Assembly (NCBI GenBank): GCA_041687255.1
Contig: JAWLCL010000005.1
Span: 1-64,000, forward strand
Origin: Mariniphaga sp041687255
Lineage (GTDB): Bacteria > Bacteroidota > Bacteroidia > Bacteroidales > Prolixibacteraceae
Direction of reading: 5' to 3'
Length of the DNA stretch: 64,000 bases
Shown here: piece by piece, positions 24,938-34,609 of the stretch
Numbering within the stretch: position 1 is the stretch's first letter
Layout: every line of letters starts with the position of its first letter
The notes under the pieces: generated by a model
The model's database searches: none
Seen by the model: only the letters and a program-made list of their open reading frames with translations
What the model was told of the DNA's origin: nothing
Translations under genes and position numbers: made by a program

Positions 24938-26521
24938 TCATGTAACTTCAAAATTCCGCATCATTCCCATGTCCTCGTGTTCCAGGTTGTGGCAGTGGTA
25001 GACATAAATGCCGGTGAAATCCTCAAATTTCATAGCTATCTTTACCTTCATCCCGGGCATCAGCAGAAAAGTATCCTGCCAACCTTCATCAACAAATCCA
25101 TCCTTAACCGTTTCCCATGAATCGGGACTTACCTCTGACGAATCACGACTTATAATCTGAAACTGCAACCCGTGTAAATGAACAGGGTGGGGCATACGCA
25201 TCATGTCCTGCATCATTCCCATTCCACGCCCATCATCACCGTTAATAAATTCCCAGATTTCAGTGGAGTTTAGTTTTACTTTTTCCCAGTCGGCCACTTC
25301 CCGCATTTCAAATGTTTCCCCGTTTATCACCCACTGCATTTGTTGATTAAAAAAACGAAACTGACGGGGAGTGGAAGCATTTTCAGCTTCCGATTCCTCT
25401 ATGCGAGGGATGTTTTGAAATGAAGAGGGCAGGGATTTCTGCTCACCTGTTTCGGCTGTAACAGTAAACATACAGATATCGAAACCGGTGCCATTAGCAG
25501 GACCTGATGACTGCATCATTCGTCCGCCCATCATACCTCCACCCATTCCCATTGATGAGCCGTCGTTGAAGGGAAGGCTTTCTAAAATTATCTGTTCCCC
25601 GGGGTTCATTTGTGAAAAGTCTTTCCAGATATCAGCCCGCTGTCCTGGCGCCAGCATCAGGTAGGGTTTCCGGACAGGCTGTGATAACAAGCCTCCGTCG
25701 GTGCCGATAACAATCACATCAGAACCGTCGCTCCAGGCCAGCTTGTATATTCTGGAATTCGATCCATTGAGAGCCCGAAGACGGTAAGCTGATTGGGATA
25801 CCCTGAAATTTTCTGACGGGGTTCCGTTTACCAGTATCCGGTTGCCGAGAAATCCGGTCATCTGGTTCATGGGGTTGTTTTGTACATATAGCAACTGATT
25901 ACTGCCGTCGAATGTTCTGTCCTGGATAATTAGCGGCAATTCAAACTGAGGCGAGGGCAGATTTTCATCATCATCTTCAACGATAAATAATCCTGCCAAT
26001 CCCTGATATACCTGTGGCCCCGTAATTTTATCGGGGTGGGGGTGAAACCAGTAAGTTCCCGGCCTGTTGTTTACCTCAAACTCATAAACATATTGATTCC
26101 CATTACCCACTGCGTGCATCGGATGGCCATCCATTTCAGGAGGTATATGCAATCCGTGCCAGTGAATAATGCTTTCGCGCGGAAGCTGATTTTTAAAACG
26201 CACTCTTATCTTTTGTCCCTGTTTTACACGAAATATCGGCCCCAGATATGATTCTGGCAAATTTTCAACAACACCATTTTCTCCTTTAAGAATATTAAGC
26301 TTATAGGAAAAAATACCGGTTTTATTGCCGGATATAATTTGCATCTCTGCAGGTACAGCTGTTAGTTCAACATCCACATCCGGAGAGAAACCGGGGCTGA
26401 CGCTATAGTTCCCCGGCATACTATCATCCGAACCAATGGAGCTGCAAAATGAAAGTGTCGGCATAACTGCAGCGGCTGCAACTCCTTGAAAAATATTATT
26501 AATAAACTGAGAACGTTTCAT
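24938..26521 (-). CDS. Multicopper oxidase (CueO/CopA-type)
   Basis: 527 residues with a lipobox-like signal (AVMPTLSFCSS). All four copper-ligand motifs are visible: HWHGLHIPPEM, WFHPHPDKITGP, PVHLHGLQFQII and YVYHCHNLEHEDMGMM, with the type 1 Cys in HCHNLEH. Met-rich loops (SSMGMGGGMMGGRMMQ, GRGMGMMQDMMRMPH) resemble the CueO methionine-rich insert that oxidises Cu(I) to Cu(II) in the periplasm. Strong evidence that copper is the substrate of this island. Confidence 0.96.
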   Translation of the reverse strand: MKRSQFINNIFQGVAAAAVMPTLSFCSSIGSDDSMPGNYSVSPGFSPDVDVELTAVPAEMQIISGNKTGIFSYKLNILKGENGVVENLPESYLGPIFRVKQGQKIRVRFKNQLPRESIIHWHGLHIPPEMDGHPMHAVGNGNQYVYEFEVNNRPGTYWFHPHPDKITGPQVYQGLAGLFIVEDDDENLPSPQFELPLIIQDRTFDGSNQLLYVQNNPMNQMTGFLGNRILVNGTPSENFRVSQSAYRLRALNGSNSRIYKLAWSDGSDVIVIGTDGGLLSQPVRKPYLMLAPGQRADIWKDFSQMNPGEQIILESLPFNDGSSMGMGGGMMGGRMMQSSGPANGTGFDICMFTVTAETGEQKSLPSSFQNIPRIEESEAENASTPRQFRFFNQQMQWVINGETFEMREVADWEKVKLNSTEIWEFINGDDGRGMGMMQDMMRMPHPVHLHGLQFQIISRDSSEVSPDSWETVKDGFVDEGWQDTFLLMPGMKVKIAMKFEDFTGIYVYHCHNLEHEDMGMMRNFEVT

Positions 26522-27044
26522 TATATGAAATCAGGTATTATGATTTTTTAAAGATGTACCGAAAAAAACATGCCACCTTCAATAATTAACCTGTATGTTT
26601 TTGAAGCTGCTGTCATACAGCACTCTTTAGAATAGTTTTTAATGAATAAGATGAGCCTGTGTGGAAAACTTACTCAATATGAGCAAAATGCACCACTACC
26701 GAAAGAATAGAAGAACCAGTTATAAAAAAGGATTTCTTCGGGTAATTCAAAAATTCAACTTTGTAACTTAAAAAGGAAGTATTCCAACTGGTTTTTAAAG
26801 ACTACTGATTTGTTCACTTCAGTGAGGCAATTTCAGTGATATTATGTATCCCAGAGGATAACTGGTGCAAGGAAGGAAGCAGGAGGGGGTGGTTGTGCTA
26901 CTGCCAAACCCCCAGCATAAATACTGGGGTTATCCAGGCCCTGCTCCCCCGAGGGGGACTACATGTTTTATCTTATCTTCATTAATATTTCAGCATTATT
27001 GTCGGGCAATTAAAAGACTTTAACTGTAAAAGGTTAACGAGGAA
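26522..27044. other. Intergenic region with a duplicated 3' end of the TonB-receptor gene
   Basis: Bases about 26751-26808 repeat, with a few changes and one lost base, bases 27046-27106, the last codons of the adjacent TonB receptor gene and its stop. It is a relic of a tandem duplication or recombination. Two GC-rich hairpins (CCCCAGCA...TGGGG and CCCCCGAGGGGG) lie near 26909-26956. No gene. Confidence 0.65.
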
Positions 27045-29417
27045 CTAAAATTCAATTCTGTAACTTAAAAAAGGAAGTATTCCCAACTGGTTTTTAAAGA
27101 CTGTTTTATTCTGATGAAAATCGTAATAAGGCCATGCGGGATTTTTTTTGTTGGTTAGGTTCTGGATGTCGATTGCAAATGTGCGGGTGTAGTTGGCTTT
27201 ATTTTTTCGCCACAATAAACGAAAATCCATTCTGAAGAAATCATCCAGCTGTTCTGAAAAAGCATTTTCATCATTGATAATTGTTTCACCTTCCGGAATT
27301 GTCGTTGAATTTATGACTGGTGTAAATCGAAATCCTCCGGCATTTATCGCACTTATATTTATGCCGTACACATTGATTTCTGATTTTTTCTCAACTTCAA
27401 ACTCCTTGCCTGCAGTTAATTTCACTGAATGATTTCCATTGTACCGGGTATTGCGTTCAACACCGTCGGAACCGGTATATCGCGAATCATAAAGAGAACC
27501 TGCCAGTAAAAAGTAGAATCCACGGTGCATCAATTGTTCAATTGACAAATCAACTCCATAATTTTTACCTGTACCCTTATTGGCCAATTCTTCTGAAATT
27601 ATGGATGTTTCCAGCAGGTTGAGGGCAGAAAAACTACCCCGACGGTTTGCCAGTACCGGTACATTGTACAGGCGCTGGAAATAGATTTCTGAACGAAAAA
27701 TCAGATGCTGATGCAATCGTGATGTATATCCGGCAACTAAATGATGAGCCTTTGTAAATCCCAGGTTTTCATTTTCAGGTACGGAATTGAAATATACTGA
27801 AGGATGCTGCATCTGACTGTGCAATCCATAACCTGCTGTGAAATAACCATCACTGTTCATTTGCCACTTTAATGAAACCCGCGGCTCAACAGATACGGAA
27901 CGATTAAAACCGGAATACAGGGAATGTATCCCTAAATTGAATAAAAGGCCGGCTGCAGCCTGATACTGCCAGTGCAGATACGGCTGAATGGATGTATAAT
28001 CAGCGTCTCCGTTATGAAGTACTTTTAATGTTTCGAACAATGAATCGGAAGCTTCCGTCTTTATTTCAAAAGAGTTGCTGTTGATTAATGTGCCTGCTTT
28101 TATGAGGTTTGAATTGCTCAGCCTGAGAAAATACCAGGACGAGAAAGATCTTTTAATGAGTGAAAGCTTATGGCGTTCTGAAATATCGGTTGAATAATCG
28201 GGTAAAATAGAATGTTCAGTTCTTCCGCTGGCCAGACCTGATAGTGCGAAAGCACTATGTAAACCCGAATTTGGTCCCAGAGAAAGGTTATGATTTAAGC
28301 CGGCCGCGCCCATGTCGGAGTAGAAATCCACATCCGTTCTGTCTTTTTGGAACTCCCATTCTGTGGAATCGCGGGCTCCGCTGAATACTGTTGTGCTTGT
28401 TCCTCCTATGGCAAAAAGATTAAACACACCGAGTTTTCCAGCAGGCAATGAGATTTTGAAAGAAAGATCCTGGAAATTGATGGTTTCATCACCAATGGGA
28501 ATACCGGCCATGGCAAACAAACCAAGGGTCGAATACCGGTAGTTTACAATAAAAGAACCCCTGTAATTTTTAAAGAAAGGACCTTCGGCAGCAACATCAA
28601 TTCCCAGAAGGCTTGTCTGGGCAGTAAATTCATAGTGTTGGTTGTTACCATCTCTGAGTTGAATATCAAAAATTCCACCAAGGACATTTCCATATCCGGC
28701 AGGAAAAGCACTGCTTAGAAATTTTGAGGTGGCCATAAGCTGAGTGCTGAGTATGGCCACCCCGCCACCCGACAGTGAGGGTTTATCTGAAACCGTTCCG
28801 GCGTTGGTAAGGTGATTTGGATTTACCACATCGGCACCTTCGATTCGCCATAAAAGGCTGTTTGGAGAATTCCCCCTTACAACCAGGTGGTTTGCCTGAT
28901 CGTTTGTTGCCACCACACCCGGTCCGGCTGTAACCACCCTGACCGGGTCGTAAAAAGTTGCAGCATACCGCTGGGCTTCCTCTACTGTAATTTTACGGCT
29001 GCTTAGGTAATTTATTTCAACAGGATCATTACCGGCCTGTTCATCTGCAATTATGGTAACTTCATCCAATGGGTTCAGCTTTTTATTCAGGGCAATTTCC
29101 AGAACTTTCTCCTTGCCGGCATTCAGCAGTATCCCCGAAATACTCCTGCTGTGGTACCCCATATAGGAGACTTCAATGCTGTAACGCCCGGCTGTTATAT
29201 TCCTGAAAAAAAAATGGCCCGAAGAGTCGGTTACCGTTCCTTTAAGAGGTGTCGCTTCTTTCAATAAAACAGAAGCCCCTTCAAGAGGAGCAAAAGTAGC
29301 CTTATCGATAATCCTGCCGCGGATGATTTGAACGGGTTGCCGGGCATTAATTCGGGAAATGAAGCTCAATAAAAGAAACACAAAAAAAATTGTGCGTGAA
29401 ATACTATTCATTTTCAT
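27045..29417 (-). CDS. TonB-dependent receptor with carboxypeptidase-like domain
   Basis: 790 residues. Signal peptide to about 25, then a CarboxypepD_reg-like domain (RGRIIDKATFAPLEGASVLL, SYMGYHSRSISGILL), a plug (DEVTIIADEQ, VRGNSPNSLLWRIEGADVVN, GGGVAILSTQLMA) and a barrel ending LGILPFLSYRIEF. No SusD partner lies next to it, so it is not a SusC-type pair. The position between the multicopper oxidase and the redox genes suggests uptake or release of a metal complex, but the substrate cannot be read from the sequence. Confidence 0.93.
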   Translation of the reverse strand: MKMNSISRTIFFVFLLLSFISRINARQPVQIIRGRIIDKATFAPLEGASVLLKEATPLKGTVTDSSGHFFFRNITAGRYSIEVSYMGYHSRSISGILLNAGKEKVLEIALNKKLNPLDEVTIIADEQAGNDPVEINYLSSRKITVEEAQRYAATFYDPVRVVTAGPGVVATNDQANHLVVRGNSPNSLLWRIEGADVVNPNHLTNAGTVSDKPSLSGGGVAILSTQLMATSKFLSSAFPAGYGNVLGGIFDIQLRDGNNQHYEFTAQTSLLGIDVAAEGPFFKNYRGSFIVNYRYSTLGLFAMAGIPIGDETINFQDLSFKISLPAGKLGVFNLFAIGGTSTTVFSGARDSTEWEFQKDRTDVDFYSDMGAAGLNHNLSLGPNSGLHSAFALSGLASGRTEHSILPDYSTDISERHKLSLIKRSFSSWYFLRLSNSNLIKAGTLINSNSFEIKTEASDSLFETLKVLHNGDADYTSIQPYLHWQYQAAAGLLFNLGIHSLYSGFNRSVSVEPRVSLKWQMNSDGYFTAGYGLHSQMQHPSVYFNSVPENENLGFTKAHHLVAGYTSRLHQHLIFRSEIYFQRLYNVPVLANRRGSFSALNLLETSIISEELANKGTGKNYGVDLSIEQLMHRGFYFLLAGSLYDSRYTGSDGVERNTRYNGNHSVKLTAGKEFEVEKKSEINVYGINISAINAGGFRFTPVINSTTIPEGETIINDENAFSEQLDDFFRMDFRLLWRKNKANYTRTFAIDIQNLTNKKNPAWPYYDFHQNKTVFKNQLGILPFLSYRIEF

Positions 29418-29573
29418 TAACTGATTAACTGTTCAGGCTGACTTTAATTTAGTTACATCATCCGGATTTCGGTTTACAGACCTCCTGTATGTTAAAATGT
29501 TTTTCTATCGGCATTAAAATATCAGGTAATTTTTCATCTCAGATGTCCGGATTTAAATGAGTCAGGATTAAAG

Positions 29574-29900
29574 TTATTTTTTATTCAACATTACAACTAT
29601 TCCATAAATACTGCCAATCAATCCTCCGGCAGCACTTCCCAAAACAAATCCAAAGAAAATGGCTGCATCGTTCCCGGAGGCAGCAATCTGACCAAGCCCT
29701 GTCACTGCCCAATAACCGGCGGCAAACATGTATGCAATAAATGCAACGATTACTCCACCGATTATGCCTCCGGCAATTGCTCCTTTGTGAATGGAGGAAT
29801 GATAAAAAAGGTTCCCATGCGGATCCCTGTTGGTACGTTCAATAAGCCTGTCAGCTCCTTTTTTTTTCAATTTAAGGATACGTTGTTTTTTATTTTCCAT
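29574..29900 (-). CDS. Small membrane protein, two TM helices
   Basis: 108 residues from the ATG at 29900 (MENKKQRILKLKKKGADRLI); the frame runs further upstream into the preceding gene. Basic N-terminus, then two Gly/Ala-rich TM helices (IAGGIIGGVIVAFIAYMFAA and FFGFVLGSAAGGLIGSIYGI). ATG lies 1-2 bp after the stop of the lipoprotein gene, so it is coupled. Unknown function. Confidence 0.7.
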   Translation of the reverse strand: MENKKQRILKLKKKGADRLIERTNRDPHGNLFYHSSIHKGAIAGGIIGGVIVAFIAYMFAAGYWAVTGLGQIAASGNDAAIFFGFVLGSAAGGLIGSIYGIVVMLNKK

Positions 29901-29901
29901 A

Positions 29902-31143
29902 TCAATCTTTCTTTTCCTGTAATTCCGGTGCAGCGGGTAAATAATCAACAGTATCAACCGGTACTTTATAGGGTGAGAGCAACCGGTCGAGTGTTTGTTG
30001 GGTGGCTAGAGAAACCGAAGAGGTATCGCCAATTATCCAGGCAAAATTGAGGATGGTTTCCTGCGGACCTGTTTTAAAAGGTTTAACCATATCCAGGTAA
30101 TCACGCGTAGCTTTGGGGACACTGTCTTTTTGGGTTAACAGGATAGGGCCATGTTTTCCCATATGCCCCAGTACTGAGGCGGGTATCATGAACAACAGGT
30201 TATCGGGATTGCCGATAATATAGTTGTGGCCAGCCTGAGCAATGCCCCAGCCAAAGGAACGTGGTTTCCATCCCCACCACCAGCCCCAGTTCCGGCCAAA
30301 ATCCTTATAACCTGCATTAACGGTATTGGATGCAAAAATGTCAGATCCCGCAACTCTTCTTACCAGGCCGTACTGAGCCAGTTTAACGGCTACTTTATCG
30401 GAAATAACATCTGGTCCACCAGTCAGGTACATGTATGCACCGTGTCTGCCGGCCCTTCTTTTTAATATTTTTCGTGTAGCTTCCGGTATTGAATCCCTGT
30501 ATACCCAGGCAAAGCCCCTTCCCATATGAGCATTCCAGCCCATTGCTCCGATACCGTGTTGTATTCCCTGTGGATGGTCAATGGCTGATATGACAACTTC
30601 ATCGGGATGGTCGGTTTTTAAGGCAGCCTGCCAGGCATCCAGCAAGGCTGCCAGCTGAACCGGGTTTTCTTCATTAAATGTTCGCACTTTATATCCCAAA
30701 ATCTCCCTTATGCGCCGAACTTCAGCATCAGGAACATTAACCGCATAAACCTGAACCCGTCCATCGGGTAACACCCCATCGGGTCTGAGACGTTTCATTT
30801 CACGAAGGGTTTGTTCGGATAGTTTTTCATCAACAGTTAAAAACAACATAGGGGCATTCACCGGCATATGTGTAATGCGGTGCATAGCGGTATAGGCAAT
30901 CTGTTCGTCCCGGGGGACTATTATTATTGCTCCGACTGCATTGTCTTCCCTGGTAGCAGGATATACAATTTGTGTTAGTAAAATGGCTTGTTCTTCAATA
31001 TTGGAACCCGGAATGCGGACTGTATATGCGGTAGCAGTTGCCCGGTTCTGTAAGGCATGACTTCCCCCGCCGGGATCGCCTTCCGTTTTACCACAGGCAA
31101 TAACAATGAATAATAAAGCAATATAACATAAAAATCGTTTCAT
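29902..31143 (-). CDS. Lipoprotein with cell-wall-binding-repeat-2-like modules
   Basis: 413 residues from the ATG at 31143 (MKRFLCYIALLFIVIACGK, lipobox VIAC); the open frame starts higher but overlaps the previous gene. Three modules resemble PF04122 repeats: MLFLTVDEKLSEQTLREMKR, then FAWVYRDSIPEATRKILKRR with MYLTGGPDVISDKVAVKLAQ and VRRVAGSDIFASN, then ILLTQKDSVPKATRDYL with AWIIGDTSSVSLATQQTL. Pfam CWB2 repeats show the same V-x-G-G-x-x-x-V-S and R-x-A-G-x-D-R order. Such repeats are known from Gram-positive surface proteins; here one lies in a copper locus of a Gram-negative. It overlaps the next upstream gene by 4 bp (ATGA). Confidence 0.7.
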   Translation of the reverse strand: MKRFLCYIALLFIVIACGKTEGDPGGGSHALQNRATATAYTVRIPGSNIEEQAILLTQIVYPATREDNAVGAIIIVPRDEQIAYTAMHRITHMPVNAPMLFLTVDEKLSEQTLREMKRLRPDGVLPDGRVQVYAVNVPDAEVRRIREILGYKVRTFNEENPVQLAALLDAWQAALKTDHPDEVVISAIDHPQGIQHGIGAMGWNAHMGRGFAWVYRDSIPEATRKILKRRAGRHGAYMYLTGGPDVISDKVAVKLAQYGLVRRVAGSDIFASNTVNAGYKDFGRNWGWWWGWKPRSFGWGIAQAGHNYIIGNPDNLLFMIPASVLGHMGKHGPILLTQKDSVPKATRDYLDMVKPFKTGPQETILNFAWIIGDTSSVSLATQQTLDRLLSPYKVPVDTVDYLPAAPELQEKKD

Positions 31144-32762
31144 ACATTTCCCGGTTTTAGTTGTTTGCGAATGAAAATCCAGTTTAATGGCCAGGCGATC
31201 AGAAACCCTATAAATGATGCCAGCCACATGCTTGCAAACCAGAGGGTATCGTCTTCTTTTGGCATCATGGGCCATTTCTCCATCAGAAGCAACCAGGCCG
31301 ATGACATCATTCCAAGGCTTACGGCCAACATGCTGACTACTGCTGTAATTAAAGCCATTTTAGATATTTGCTTGTTCTTCATTCCCGGCATCATCATCTT
31401 TTTCATGGGGTACTGCACCAGGCGCCAGGCAAGTAATACCGGGATAACGTACATGGTTATCATCATTATGGTCATGCCGGACCCCAGCCAGAAGAATGGG
31501 CCTTCTATCCACTCCCCAAAAACGATGGGAAATCCAAACCATACAAACAAAAATCCCACTGCAACCATCATGGTGGCACCGTACCCGAAACTCATGACTG
31601 TAGCTGCAGCGCTCTGCTGGTTATGTGTGCGCATCCATCGCCAGTCACCCTCTTCAATTTCTTTTGCAGGCCTCCTGTATGAATTGATGTAAAGTACAGG
31701 GCCCAATATGGGAAGAAGCAGGGAAGCAAGTACCCAGCCGATTTTAACCGGCATTTTAACCATGGGCAATGTATACAGTGAATGGATCCAAACAAACAGG
31801 GCAGAAGCAACCCCCCAAAGAACAAGAAGGAGCAGCAATGCTTCAGATTCTCCCAATGCAACAGCCCCCATGCTTGCATATGCTGCTTTTTCAACAGCGA
31901 AATCCAAACGCCCCTGTGCTGCGTAACTGATGCGGTTACTTACCAGCCAGAAATGGCGGAAAGGTCCTTCCGATGGGGTGACAAACCAGTCGGCCCGCTG
32001 TGAAAAGGCATAGGCATCGAGTTCCCCTGAAATGCCGCCGTCTTCCAAAGCATATAATAATGTGGCATTGTTGCTGCGTGCATAAGGCAGGGCCGCCAGA
32101 CCTGTGAGCGCATCATCGGGAGTAGTTAAAACATAATGAAAATAGCCGTTTTCCCGGTCTGCTGTCCGGCCCCAACCAAATTCAGTGTCTTCATCTCTGT
32201 ATCTGGCAAGTTTAAGCGCCAGCTTTTGCGGACTTGAGGCAGTTATGCGCGTTGCCTGGTTAAATTGATTCTCGATTTCGACAGGAATAAGCTCTTTTGG
32301 TCCGATAATGTAAATAGGCAGGTCAGCATGTTTTTCTGTTTCAGCCGGTTTTTCATTTTCATAGAAAAGAACAGGTGAACCATAATGGTAAGCAAAAAAA
32401 AGTGCTGGAACTGCCCATTTTAAGGCTTCCTTGCTGCCACCCGGAACTACAATTACATGTTTTGCCGCAGGATTTAATTTTAAGGATTGATTAAAAAACT
32501 CCTGCCAGTTCTTTTCAGAAGGCGCCATTGAAGCAGTTTTGGCATCAGCATAAGGAATAGCTGTTTGAAGGTAAGCATGTAAATCAGATGCCCCTTCATT
32601 TACCAGCCTGGTCACGTTTTTTGTATTGGCAATTAACCTTCCTTCTTCAGCACTTAATTCCGCCCAGGGTGTCAGCTCCAGGTCTTCTTTTATTAAGTTT
32701 ATAAGACCAAAACCGATAATAAAGATTATAAAAAATGTCAATAAAGGATAACTCAACTTCAT
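31140..32762 (-). CDS. Membrane protein: N-terminal CWB2-like half, C-terminal DUF4396-like membrane half
   Basis: 540 residues. TM1 at the N-terminus, then an extracytoplasmic half with GSPVLFYENEKPAETEK, LPIYIIGPKELIPVEIEN and ATRITASSPQKLALKLARY, the same order as the CWB2-like modules of the next gene. The second half has about six TM helices (GWVLASLLLPILGPVLYINS, ATVMSFGYGATMMVAVGFL, TIMMITMYVIPVLLAWRLV) with a Met-rich loop (YPMKKMMMPGMKNK), resembling DUF4396 membrane proteins of copper loci. It is translationally coupled to the lipoprotein. Together they could form an inner-membrane/periplasm metal-handling unit. Function unproven. Confidence 0.65.
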   Translation of the reverse strand: MKLSYPLLTFFIIFIIGFGLINLIKEDLELTPWAELSAEEGRLIANTKNVTRLVNEGASDLHAYLQTAIPYADAKTASMAPSEKNWQEFFNQSLKLNPAAKHVIVVPGGSKEALKWAVPALFFAYHYGSPVLFYENEKPAETEKHADLPIYIIGPKELIPVEIENQFNQATRITASSPQKLALKLARYRDEDTEFGWGRTADRENGYFHYVLTTPDDALTGLAALPYARSNNATLLYALEDGGISGELDAYAFSQRADWFVTPSEGPFRHFWLVSNRISYAAQGRLDFAVEKAAYASMGAVALGESEALLLLLVLWGVASALFVWIHSLYTLPMVKMPVKIGWVLASLLLPILGPVLYINSYRRPAKEIEEGDWRWMRTHNQQSAAATVMSFGYGATMMVAVGFLFVWFGFPIVFGEWIEGPFFWLGSGMTIMMITMYVIPVLLAWRLVQYPMKKMMMPGMKNKQISKMALITAVVSMLAVSLGMMSSAWLLLMEKWPMMPKEDDTLWFASMWLASFIGFLIAWPLNWIFIRKQLKPGNV

Positions 32763-32834
32763 ATAGCTGGGAAATTTATTTTGTTAATAACATATAATAG
32801 AAAAACATCGGCATTTATAGGAAGTTTTCATTGG

Positions 32835-33152
32835 CTAAATTTCTTTGATGTATTTAACTATATTATTCAGTTCTTCATCTGACAGATGTTCTTTGTCAAA
32901 AGAAGGCATCGCACCATATCCGTTTCGCACCTGCATTTTAATCAGAAAGCCGGGTATGGGCTTATTAATTATGGATGGTCCCAGACCGGCATTACCTGCA
33001 GGATGGCAACGATTGCATGATTCCATAAATACTTCCTGTCCGCTGCGTGCTGCTTCCGACTGAACCAACTCTTTTCCTTCGCCCGGCAGCATCAGTTTGG
33101 TGCTGCATGCGGTCACCAGAATGACTGCCATTATTGTAAGGAACTTTTTCAT
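32835..33152 (-). CDS. Class I c-type cytochrome, lipoprotein
   Basis: 105 residues. Lipobox VTACST at about 16. Haem site CNRCH at about residue 46, axial Met in GAMPSF near 83, and the C-terminal helix LNNIVKYIKEI. A single haem c, probably attached to the outer membrane or cytoplasmic membrane via lipid. Its start overlaps the stop of the propeller dehydrogenase-like gene by 4 bp, so it is likely the electron acceptor of that protein. Confidence 0.93.
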   Translation of the reverse strand: MKKFLTIMAVILVTACSTKLMLPGEGKELVQSEAARSGQEVFMESCNRCHPAGNAGLGPSIINKPIPGFLIKMQVRNGYGAMPSFDKEHLSDEELNNIVKYIKEI

Positions 33153-34609
33153 TGCTTTCTGTTTTTTGTGACTTTCCAGATTACACCAGTCTGCTCAACC
33201 GGCATTGGACCTTTATCTGATGTAAGCATTACTCCATAATCAACTATAAACAACTCACTTCCATCGGGTGAAAAGCGCACGGCAACAGGCCGTTCAATTC
33301 CACCGGTTTTCAACCTGCTTGCAGGGGCATAACCTTTTTTGTTTACAACAAAATCGTGAATTACACCTGTATTTGAATTTACCCTCACAACTTTAAACCC
33401 TACCGGTTTGTAAACTTTTCCTACTCCAGGAGCCATATCGCCAAATTGAGCCACAAAAGCTTCTCCTTCAAATCCAAAATCTCCGGAACGGGAAAAATCA
33501 AACCCGTTTGAAGAAGAATGTACCCCAAATAAAGCAGAAGGGTGGGGAGGTTCGCCCGGATATTCGGCCAGAATTCTTTTAGGGAGTCCTTCTCCCGGCA
33601 CTTCCAGATGTCCTTCATGCAGATTATGTCCTCCTGAAAAATCGGGCCAGCCATACCATTTATCCTGCTCCACTTTCCAGAGGTAATCGCCGGTTCCCCA
33701 TACCGGACGGCTGCCCCGGACATCGTATCCATTGTCGGTGACATAAAGCTCTCCGGCATTATTAAAAGCCAACCCGTACGGATTTCGGAATCCCCAGGCA
33801 ACAAGTTCTGGGTTTCCTCCATTCAAGGGAATCCGCATTACTGCTCCTGAACAGGGAACCTGACCGCTAATAACCTGTCCTGAATCTGAAGGTGTGCCAT
33901 AGGGCAAATAGGCACCTGTTGATACTTCTTCCTCTGAACCTTCCTTCAATATGTTTTGGGTTGAATAATTCGTTCCGGCAAGTATGATGTCTTTGCAGGG
34001 AACATCATGAAATTCAGGATACCGTTGAAGCCAGCCAAAATTATAGTTGTCTTCTCCTACAACTGCTGAGTTGGTTGCGGTACCCTGCCCAAAATATACA
34101 TACCCGTTATGTATCACCGGACCATTGGTGTGATGATCGCCAATACTGGGTAAATTTTCAATAAGAGTGCTGAGATTTCCCTCACTATCAACCCGCAGTA
34201 TTTTGCCTCCGTCCAATTGTCCGCCTTCAGCGATATAAAAAGCTCCATCATGAAACCATACTCCATTCCAGGGACCATTTTTACTCCCTGTGACTATTGT
34301 TTCAGTGGTTCCGTCGGGATTTACTTTCAGCAGCCTGGGTTCTTTGAATACTTCCCCGTAGGAATACCCCGATTCTGTGACGTAAGGTACTCCGTTATTA
34401 TCAAATGCGACTCCTGTAGGAAACATCAGGTTCCTTGCCACTGCCTCAATGGTGTAACCTTCCGGCAGAGCAATATCTGCAGGATTAATTTGCCGTTCAC
34501 CACTGAAATCTACACCCTCACCTCCTCCCGAGGAGGATTTTATGCTAAAGCACCCCTGTAAATACAAAAACATCAGAAAAAGACTGAGATATAAACCTGT
34601 TCGTTTCAT
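33149..34609 (-). CDS. Glucose/sorbosone dehydrogenase-like propeller lipoprotein
   Basis: 486 residues with a lipobox (YLQGC). Six-bladed propeller of the GSDH/PQQ sugar dehydrogenase type: ALPEGYTIEAVARNLMFPTG, then FDNNGVPYVTESGY, GDHHTNGPVIHNGYVYFGQG, AWGFRNPYGLAFNNAGELYV, and VAVRFSPDGSELFIVDYG. The family uses PQQ or is a non-enzymatic propeller. The GDHHTNG loop sits where soluble PQQ-glucose dehydrogenases carry a catalytic His. Paired with the overlapping cytochrome c gene. Substrate unknown. Confidence 0.88.
   Translation of the reverse strand: MKRTGLYLSLFLMFLYLQGCFSIKSSSGGGEGVDFSGERQINPADIALPEGYTIEAVARNLMFPTGVAFDNNGVPYVTESGYSYGEVFKEPRLLKVNPDGTTETIVTGSKNGPWNGVWFHDGAFYIAEGGQLDGGKILRVDSEGNLSTLIENLPSIGDHHTNGPVIHNGYVYFGQGTATNSAVVGEDNYNFGWLQRYPEFHDVPCKDIILAGTNYSTQNILKEGSEEEVSTGAYLPYGTPSDSGQVISGQVPCSGAVMRIPLNGGNPELVAWGFRNPYGLAFNNAGELYVTDNGYDVRGSRPVWGTGDYLWKVEQDKWYGWPDFSGGHNLHEGHLEVPGEGLPKRILAEYPGEPPHPSALFGVHSSSNGFDFSRSGDFGFEGEAFVAQFGDMAPGVGKVYKPVGFKVVRVNSNTGVIHDFVVNKKGYAPASRLKTGGIERPVAVRFSPDGSELFIVDYGVMLTSDKGPMPVEQTGVIWKVTKNRKQ

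Noticed and set aside
29440..29470. Minus-strand GATGATGTAAC before the TonB receptor gene
   Set aside because: GTGTGAAT is absent and no second RTGTAA lies 21 bp on; no -7 element at the expected position.
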